Positions 48,404-64,000 of a DNA stretch of 64,000 nt are shown one piece after another. Position 1 is the stretch's first letter, and every line of letters begins with the position of its first letter. The translations under genes were made by a program, and so were the position numbers. The stretch is taken from assembly GCA_004794655.1 (NCBI GenBank), contig SMMW01000565.1:2436001-2500000 (forward strand), written 5' to 3'. Origin of the DNA: Marisa cornuarietis (Eukaryota; Mollusca; Gastropoda; Architaenioglossa; Ampullariidae). The notes below the pieces were generated by a model. It was not told the DNA's origin, ran no database searches, and was given only the letters and a program-made list of their open reading frames with translations.

Positions 48404-49985
48404 GTGCAGTATGTAGCTTCTAGATAGAGTTGGTGCAATATTAAGAATTTTTATTTAAGCATTTGCCATGATGGGGAGGTGGGGGAAGCGGAAATGTGAT
48501 AACAGAAGCATAAACAATTTGACACTATGAGTCTGAAAACATTTGACTAAGAGTTTAGATCAGAGATATTCTCAAGTAAGACAATTTGTAATAAACCAAA
48601 CATAAGAAACATACTTGCTGTCTAGTGTCCATAAGACCATTAAAAATATGAAACTAATAAACAAATTTCTTAAGAAGGATAAAAATCATAATAACAAGAC
48701 CCTTTAAATTTTTACATGGCAACTGTCATTCCACAAATACAGCATCAACCAGCAGAATATTAAACACATTATAACTTATTTTTTCCTTATCAGTTCTTTA
48801 TTGAAATTCTAGTGGCATGTCACTTTTGTCATGAAACCTACTCAAATGTTAGAGAACACAATTAATTTCAGCCTAAATGTTCAGATTTTCATACGTCATT
48901 ACCTTTTTATCTTTTCTGATATTTTATTTGAAGTATAGTATATATGAGTGTCAACATGGGATCATTCATGATTTGATAAAGAACCGAGTTTTCTGGAAAA
49001 AATCTGACCTTTCAACCTGCATGCCAGCTCCATGAGCTGTGATTTTTTCGCACATATTCTCATTGTGTGCTTCTTTTTGCCCTTTTTCTTCATAAGTTTC
49101 TCCTTTTCCATCATCTTTTTCCTGTAAATCAAAGCTAGAACTGCCACTGGAAACATCTGTAACTTCTTTATGAAAAGAAGAGATGGCTGGAGGAGAGGAG
49201 CATTGTTCAAGCAAGGTCTGAAAATAAATAATCAATCAGTTTTGTTACATAATCTATAATGTATACTTCTACTAATCATAATAATCATCATCATTTAGAT
49301 GACATGTCTTTTGATAAGCATGTTTCTCACATCTGTCGTTCTGCATACTATGAGCTCCATTCATCGTGCTCTATCCATCTCAACCACCAAAATTCTCATC
49401 TCCTCATTTGTTCTGTCTAAACTAGACTACTGCAACTCTCTTCTTGCTGGCTGTCAACAGTACTCATTGATAGGCTTCAGAAATTCCAGAACTCAGCTGC
49501 TTTTCCAGACTAGCAAATCTGAACATGCCACAACACTTCTTCACTCTTTTCATTGGATACCAGTTAAAGCTAGAGAAGACTTGTCTGTCCACACCCCTGC
49601 CCAAAACCTTATCTTCTCATCAAACTCACACATTCTTTCCCTCCCTCTCACAAAGATGGTCACATATGGACAATGGACATTCTCCCATCATGCTGCTAAG
49701 TAGTGGAGTTATCTTCATTACATTTAAATCTTTGCCAAAAAGCCTTAAAAACTGATACTCTGGAAATCTTAATGAAGAAAGCTGTGTCCTCTATCGTGTT
49801 CTGAGATCTCTAGATTTTAATTTTGATGCTGTTGTTGACATTGCTTTTAACACCATTTACTGTGCATTTACCAAAATCTGAAGATCTTTGACATGTTTTA
49901 CCTTTACAGACTTGTCATCTAGGTCTCTGGAATACAACAGCTGTCCTTTTGACGTCTTTTTCAGCTGATCACCAACATTTACCAT
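41090..49985 (-). CDS. GLE1: nucleoporin/mRNA export mediator GLE1
   Basis: GLE1, with inositol hexakisphosphate, stimulates the DEAD-box helicase DBP5/DDX19 at the cytoplasmic face of the nuclear pore to drive mRNA export. Exons found: 49902-49985, 49009-49217, 47860-48013, 47024-47176, 46199-46331, 45830-45879, 45210-45490, 44927-44991, 44610-44688, 44277-44380, 42707-42919, 41887-42077 and 41090-41528, about 720 residues (human 698). The N-terminus SKGQLLYSRDL resembles human DKGRLCYYRD. A charged coiled coil follows (MELEQQYEQHMEDARRRLMQ). The C-terminal HEAT-like domain carries KFRFELQKAVNTPVNAIS, SNHESAFAIAAIAVGLWAEF, FLKRMSGVIRLYAAIL and PHPHGLEHAWIWLSRALN. Phase fails only between 47024 and 46331, so a small exon of length 3n+2 is missing from my model. 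The 3' boundary 42077 of one exon is the least certain splice site. Confidence 0.93.
43425..44215. other. unclassified insertion-like block in a GLE1 intron
   Basis: The left part (43440-43760) is clearly more GC-rich than the surrounding intron and contains repeated short motifs (GGTCAAG, CTTGACCAGTG, GTGGCCCGCCG). The right part ends with TGTTGTAACGGAGGTGCTGC and a CG-rich stretch near 44140-44200. This looks like a transposable element or solo LTR fragment. I see no reverse transcriptase, integrase or transposase, and no clear terminal repeats. Confidence 0.4.
48271..48330 (-). repeat. interspersed repeat with (GAT)n/(ATC)n tail, copy 2
   Basis: ATG(ATG)n is followed by TCCATTTATAATGTGCAGG and CATTCAGAAGAATGCTC, nearly identical to 14809-14880. 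It lies in a GLE1 intron, same orientation as the first copy. A (GT)n microsatellite follows at 48366-48400. Confidence 0.65.
49280..49870 (+). mobile_element. LINE reverse-transcriptase C-terminal fragment
   Basis: In GLE1 intron 1 on the opposite strand, frames 1 and 2 together encode typical LINE C-terminal RT sequence: LDYCNSLLAGCQQY (near 49418-49460), a decayed LQKFQNSA (near 49470), TSKSEHATTLLHSFHWIPVK (near 49510-49570). Frameshifts separate the blocks. The CR1/jockey-like style of motif suggests the clade; it is too short to be sure. Confidence 0.85.
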
Positions 49986-52900
49986 CTTGAATAAACTTGC
50001 TTATATTTATCAACTTCGCTACTATGGACTAAAGGTTTCGTACATTTCGAGAATATGCAAAGGGAGATAACGCAAACCCATTCTGAAGGGAACCTACTCT
50101 TCTCCGTGCGTCCTCTTTATTTTTGTAGTTTAGGTCGAAGACTATTCCATCAATTTCTATGCCTATTTTTGCGCCTGAAAACATAAATTATTTAGCTTGC
50201 TTTTTTTGTAATTCACCACAGCAGACCCACCTGTAGGAGTAATGGAGAAATATTACTGCGGAGCTGCTTTTCGCAATTTTGTAGACCTTTACACTCTTTC
50301 CGTTTGTATGGAAACTGGAAGAGTTGGGGCAATCGTAGGAGCGCGAGGAGCATACAATCGAAAATGATACTGTTTATTAGTAGCACAAGCACAAAAAAAA
50401 CTTCCTAAACCCTATACACATAAGGTAGCAAACCATACAAATACCAGGATTACAAAAAATAAAATATTAAAGAAAACTGAAGGTCGTTTGACAGTAGAAA
50501 CCAATATAGCCTAATACCTGCAACCAAGAAGTCTTGAATATGGCAACATAAGGGATCTGGCGACCATACAGTACACCGCCACTGGGAACTTGGCAGGCAT
50601 CCTATACACCAAAGCAAGGGGGAAAAAAAAACAAAAGGAAAAGAGGGCATCAACAACAGTAAAGACCACCTGCCCTCCTCACCTGTCCCATCCCCCTCCC
50701 AATTTCCCACAGAACCCCATTACCATACAGTACTTCCTAAATTAACAGCGATGCATTTGGCTGGTTGTATCAGGTCAAGGTTCAGAGTCTTACATACCCC
50801 AGCATCTGAAAGAACTGTCCACCCGACAGTGAATAACTACCAAGCTTTTCTGAAAAGCTGCCCAGAGCAAGTGCGCTGAAAATCATCAAAAAGTACTCGC
50901 GAGCTACCTCGGCGTCAGACAAATACAGTGGTATTTGGGCGTTCTTGGTTCTCCTTAGGCATGCCATTCTGTGAACATTAACTCTGTTTACATAAAGTAC
51001 CGGCTGATGACAACCCCAAAACAAGCTAATCCCAGCTTTGTTGGTGTTTTGCTACTACAGACACTAGTCAAACCGCTGACCCTGTCCTGTGTGAGCCTCT
51101 GTCACAGATCCACAGTTGTTGCTTAACAAAAATACAGGTCATCGGTCTGTAAGTGAGTTGCAGGCTTGACACACGTTCCACTTCCAGTAATGTCTGATGG
51201 CACTAGCGATGAGGCATTTGAAAGTGGAGCAAGCTCAGAAACTACAGCTGTTGATTCTCACTTTTTTTGTGTTAAGTGAAAATGGTTTTACTCATCTGAG
51301 AACTGATAATAAACCATGTCAATTATGCAAGACAGTTTTCTTCCTCCAACCATTGTACAAGACCAGAATTAGTTCCATTTAATATCAACATATTTGTACG
51401 TACTATTCTGATGTTACAACAGGTTTTACACAGGTCTGCCACAGTCAGAATAAGAACCTGGAAACGTATTCCAAGAACCATTCTAAGGTGTTTTTGTAAT
51501 GGGCAGACAACTAGCTACAGGTCAATTGTCACTCATTTTATTTCATTTATTACATATTTATAGATTAAAGAAGATATAATACAGTGCAAAATTTTGTTAG
51601 CAATTTTTTATCAGGGTTGAAGAAGTAAATTTTAGCACTATGGTGTTTCTTATTCTTCCCACATTTTTTCTGTTTTTGCATGTGCTTTTACACTAGTTTT
51701 AGTCATGGAAGCAATATTCAAAGATACATTGCATATCTACCACTGTGCTTTTTTGTCTTACAATATGTGGTTTTAGTAATTTTTTTCTTTTAACTATGTT
51801 GGAAACTGAGCATTCCAACTTTCCAGCCATGACAGACTTGCTGCTTTTATAAGTTATTTTTTAGTTTGAAAATGGCTATCACCAATGTCCACGCATGCAA
51901 ATTGAACTTAATCTTTATGCATGGGTGGAAGCTTATTAGTGACAAAAATGAACCAGACTGAATATTCTGACATTAAATGTTATGATTTAAGGCACATACT
52001 TATATGTATAGATACTTTAGGCAATCAAACTCAGTTTAGTTTCAGCTCTATAAGAAGTATCCTTAACAATTACCTATTAGGCAGCTATCTCCTCGAGCAG
52101 TTTAAGGGTATTGTTATGATTGTGCATGGTGTGTACAATCCTTATAGGTCCACATTATCATTTAATTCATCGTTCTCTTTTCCCCAAGATAACCTGTTTT
52201 AATCTGAGACAAAATGACTTAATGGTTGTCTTCTGCAGGAGGAGTCTTCTTTGCTCCCCTCTCTACACGTGTGTGTGCATGAGAGAGAGCCTTTGAAATG
52301 GTGCATGCTTCTTTTAAGGTGACCCGCTAGTCAGAAATATGGGATCTGAACCAGCCATTATCAAAGTTTTATTTTTTAAATACAAGATTTGTTTTTGGCT
52401 GTGAAGCTTTCATTATTTTTTCTGCTTCATGCTAATTTCAATTTTTTTTTTGGTCAGTATTCACAAGTTCTTAACAGCAGTACTTTTTAAAAAAATCCTT
52501 ACCAGTAAAAACCTACATAAGTATTACTAATGGTAATAGAAGTCTTGTAAACAGTTATATCTCAATTAGCAAACCAGATTTTATAATTGGCTGGAGGAAA
52601 CAAAACTAGTTTCTAACTAAATCAAAATGATTATCTGTAACAAGATGATGCTATTATACCGACTCAAATGACCACAAACAATATGAAATTGTGCACCCCA
52701 TATTTTTCTGTATAGAAGTCTCTTACAGCAGCCCCGTTATTTTTGTGGTCACATTCCCATCCCCCTTCACCTGTCAACCTCCTATCATCCAGTCCTCCAA
52801 GCAATTAGCTTTTGATGAGCCCCCAACCTCGTGACATTTTTAATCTGAATGGCAACAGTTAACAGTCACATATAGGTTTAAAACTTGCACTACAAGTAAC

Positions 52901-53879
52901 TATGATTTTTTGAATTGTCTTCTTGTAGTTGCTCCTTATTCTTACCAAGTTCACATCCTTGTCCCCATCAACATTTTAATTTCTGCCCTAGGGTTGGTCT
53001 TTTTTTCAGGATGGACATGTCACATCCATACTTAACATGACTGGCTGCTATACGGGGTCACACAATAATCTCATTGTTTTTGAGATCAGCGCCCATTATT
53101 TTATGTTTATGTGTTTACCTTTTTTTCAAGTACTTTGAGCCTGCCTTTGATGGTGGGGTAAAGCGCTATATAAATATACATTATTATTATTATTATTTAT
53201 ACTTATGGCATGAAAGAATGGTTTGACCAAGGGAAGGAAGGTGAGGAACACAGGTGGTGCTGGTTACAGTAGTAGCCATGCTTCACCAATCACATTAATC
53301 TCACTTGTCAAATATCTTTACCTCTCTCCCACCAAGTCGGAATCCTTCTTTTATGCGAGACAGTAGGCCTTTGAAAACAGCAATGTTCTCTATATTCAGA
53401 CAGGAGTATGACGAATTTTTTAACAGTGGGGTGCGAGAAGAATGTGAACACACTTTACACAAAGTAAGGACTAATAGGTACCTCTCTTTTTTTATATGGA
53501 CCTGATCGCATTTGTAAGGACCTATTTGCTAAAAATAAGCACTTCAAAGGCCTTATTTTGCCCACCCCAAAATCTACAAACTTGTAAGCACCTATAAGGA
53601 TTGTACACACCATGTAGGAACATATGCCATCAATATGTATCAAATTCACAATCAACTGATGGAGACACAAAGTAATTATTAATAATTTAGCTCTTCGTGA
53701 TAAACGTACTCTGGTAACCACCAATATTGTTAATGTAACTTTTAATGTTAAATCTGTGTGAAATCATGGACTGTACTGTGCACTTTGTGTCCATTTAATC
53801 CTGCAGCTTTTGTGCACTTTCAGTTCATCCTTTTCTCTGGTCCGTTAAAGCTACATAGCATTAACAGTAATTTAGGTTT
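49986..53879. other. gene-poor interval between GLE1 and PIWI
   Basis: The GLE1 promoter should be in the first few hundred bases, upstream of 49985. I found no gene I can name. Points of interest are a possible exon at 50098-50174 (minus), an 80-codon minus frame at 50782-51024, a BED-finger-like fragment near 51190-51340 (plus), a LINE/SINE tail at about 53000-53190, and a 25-bp inverted repeat at 52125 and 53590. The rest is AT-rich and featureless to me. Confidence 0.5.
53000..53190 (+). repeat. SINE/LINE 3' tail with (ATT)n
   Basis: TTGAGCCTGCCTTTGATGG leads to GGTAAAGCGCTATATAAATA and then CATTATTATTATTATT. This is the same tail architecture as 31640-31745 (GTAAAGCGCT...ATTATTATT). The 5' limit is unclear. 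Confidence 0.6.
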
Positions 53880-55546
53880 ATAGATAAATAAATTTATTGA
53901 AAATCAAATTTGTCAAGATAAAAGTAGACTTTTCAATTTAAAAATCATGTGGGGTTTTTTCTTAAAATCCTTATCAAGTGAATAGCAGTATGTGGAGCTG
54001 GGACTCATCTGCATCTATTTAAAAACAAAAAGCAAAAAACAACTAACACAATGTTAAACTAAAATTGTAATAAAACTGTTGTTGGTGACAGTATCCAGAT
54101 CTTAAAAATTAAAGAGAAAAAAATACAGATCAAAGCATGACAAAACGTTAACTTTAATCTAAAACAAAAGAAATCAAAGAAAATCTACTAAAGGCAAAAA
54201 TGAATGGATCTGATGTTCACCTCTACTACAGTTCATACTTTCTTTTGATGACTGGACACTTCTCAGTGTAAGACATTATTTCTCCAGGTATAGATGAACA
54301 ACCCTCTTTTGATTTCGATGTCAACAAACATTCATATAAAGAGGTCAGCAACACAGACATCAGGATTGTTCTTGTATGTGTTGCTAAGGCTTAACATTCA
54401 TAGCATTTTATACATGTGCAGAACCTTCATCCCTTAAAGTCAAGAGCTACAGTCCCTCCATGCTGCTTATCTTCTAATCTTTTATCAATTTGCTCTCCGT
54501 GCAAAATAACTTTAAAGCTAACATTCAAGGTAACAACTTACAGTGTAGAGAGGCTTATTTCGTTCAGATATTTACATTCCAAGTGAGCAGTGTTCAGTAA
54601 AAACTAAAAACCACCAGACAAACATGGGTAAATGTTCAACCAAATTTGATCTTTCTTTATACATAAGCCACTTGCCAAACTTTGTTATATGTTTGACCAT
54701 ATTTGTTTAGTGAATAAGGACCTCAAAAGTCAAAAGTATAAAATTAGTTAAGTTGAAAAAACTGCTTTTAAAAAATGAAGTATGAAAAAGATGAAACAAA
54801 TTACTAGATGTGCCCCTGTGAAAAAGAAAAAATTATGCTTAAAATGGATTGGACCTGTATTTGAAGGGGAACCATACAAATGTAGCAAGATGACAACAAT
54901 GACTAGAAGATGACACTGCCCAAATGAAAGGCTTTTAAAATTACTGTAAACAATTCATTAGATGCTTACAAACAGAATGCTGCTGTACCATCGATGTGCA
55001 AGAAAGAAAAAACAGTGCAGCAAAGTGCTCCTTGAAACTGCAATGCTTTTCTCATACTGGCCTGTGCTACATCAGCAGTGATACAAAATACGGACACAAA
55101 ATTTTTTCAGAAGGCTTTTTGAAAAATAAATTCTTTGGATGCTGCAGCACTTGCAGATTGGTATATTATAAAAAAAAAAATTCACAGAGTAAAACAAATG
55201 AACACTAGAAAAAGTTATTAACTTATTTAAAGATCAAACTTTCATTTTTGAAAGTTAGCATAATAACAGGAACATCCTCATTAGTGTCATCAAATACTGA
55301 GACAGTGAATGTCAGGTACATACTAATCTATATTTCAGAAAAACAGAAGTAGCTGATCTTCATTCTTCATAACAGTCTCATGCACACATAAATCTCAAGG
55401 CAATATTCACTCAGTTCTTTTGTTTTGACTTTTGCAAGAATGACTACCATATGGGTAATGTTTCTATCTACCCTGATATGATGAAATGTTGATTTTGTGC
55501 AGTTACATGTTTTTTCCCCGCATGAATGAAGATCTGATGTTTCTAA
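53880..55546 (-). other. probable PIWI 3' untranslated region
   Basis: This AT-rich stretch follows the PIWI stop codon. The first minus-strand AATAAA I see is at 53892-53897, which would give a 3' untranslated region of about 1.65 kb. Short plus-strand frames here (for example 54996-55208) have no recognisable domain. Extent is inferred. Confidence 0.4.
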
Positions 55547-63329
<7,783 letters not shown>

Positions 63330-64000
63330 CTACAAAATTCAAGAAACTTGAATGGTCCCTACTGTTCTTTTCTTATTTCTAATCCTGTACCCTTTTTTTC
63401 ATTCTCATATCCTTAAATTAGACAGCATAACAAACAAAATGGTGGGTCACATTACCTTCGTGGTAACAAATCTGAATACATTACTTGACTTGTTTAGCAT
63501 ACAAATGTCACAGCTCTATATAATTCAGACCAAAAAGCATTTTTTCATCCACTATTCATATATAATGAGCAAGTAAATAATTTACTGATAAATTGTTTTC
63601 GGCAATTGTAATGGTTTAACTCACTGCGGTCGCACCAGCAATCTGAAGCCGGTGGATTGCTTTAAGAAGTAACACCATAAACCTGTATGGTGCTTTTATT
63701 AATTTTTTATTTCATGAATGGTGAATGGCACAGGAACAAAAATAGTTTATTTTAAAGCTTAATCATTTCTCTACACGCTACTTCGCTTGGTTTGTATGAC
63801 AGGACACTCGGTCTTTTTCAAATTTAAATTCTTTGTGGTATAGTAAGCAAAAGCCTGATAGAATGAACGGGTGGATGTCCCCCGTTTTTTTGTCAGCTTC
63901 AATAATCATAACAATAAAGTGAACTTAAAACGTGCAGCATCAGAATCAAGATGCCTTGCACTCTCTGTGCAGACCATGATAACAGAAAGATAACAGTGAA
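63330..64000. other. PIWI intron, window edge
   Basis: The exon starting at 63329 enters in phase 0 and must be preceded by further PIWI exons. I could not identify any of them in this 670-bp stretch, so it is probably all intron. Confidence 0.6.

Overview
This is an animal nuclear genome window: AT-rich, with widely spaced multi-exon genes, GT-AG introns, AATAAA signals, microsatellites and many transposon remnants. The gene set is conserved across animals. The tRNA-type SINE and the LINE/SINE tails ending in (ATT)n or (GAT)n are of a kind common in lophotrochozoans, so a mollusc (perhaps a gastropod) is my best guess; nothing here fixes the species. No operon, CRISPR array or bacterial system is present.

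Layout. 1-5.5 kb is a gene-free, repeat-rich flank holding an inverted-repeat MITE, broken LINE-related sequence and a large foldback element. 5.5-12.1 kb (minus) is a five-exon cytosolic sulfotransferase. 12.1-15.3 kb is intergenic with a short hAT element. 15.3-18.1 kb (plus) is SIRT4. 18.9-29.1 kb (minus) is the WD40 half of an LRWD1/ORCA-like gene, tail-to-tail with SIRT4. 30.4-32.7 kb (plus) is mitochondrial ribosomal protein L50. 33.5-35.3 kb (minus) is BCAS2/SPF27, divergent with a 247-bp gap from YDJC at 35.5-39.6 kb (plus). 41.1-50.0 kb (minus) is GLE1. 50-55.5 kb is gene-poor. 55.5-63.3 kb (minus) is the C-terminal half of a PIWI-clade Argonaute that continues past the right edge.

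I assembled the gene models by hand from homology, splice-site consensus and codon phase. The SULT, SIRT4, BCAS2, YDJC, LRWD1 WD40 and PIWI models keep phase through every junction shown. GLE1 lacks at least one small exon, and the 5' ends of LRWD1 and MRPL50 are unresolved.

The genes do not form one pathway. They cover sulfonation, mitochondrial NAD-dependent deacylation, origin recognition and heterochromatin, mitochondrial translation, splicing, carbohydrate deacetylation, mRNA export and piRNA silencing. The most notable observation is a pair of homologous 140-bp second exons in YDJC with identical phase, which can only be used one at a time. Others are an apparently LRR-less LRWD1 locus, PIWI introns loaded with RTE-like, hAT and MITE insertions, a foldback element with one asymmetrically triplicated arm, and a 40-bp tandem array with a hint of three-unit higher-order structure. 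I saw no clearly new multi-gene system.
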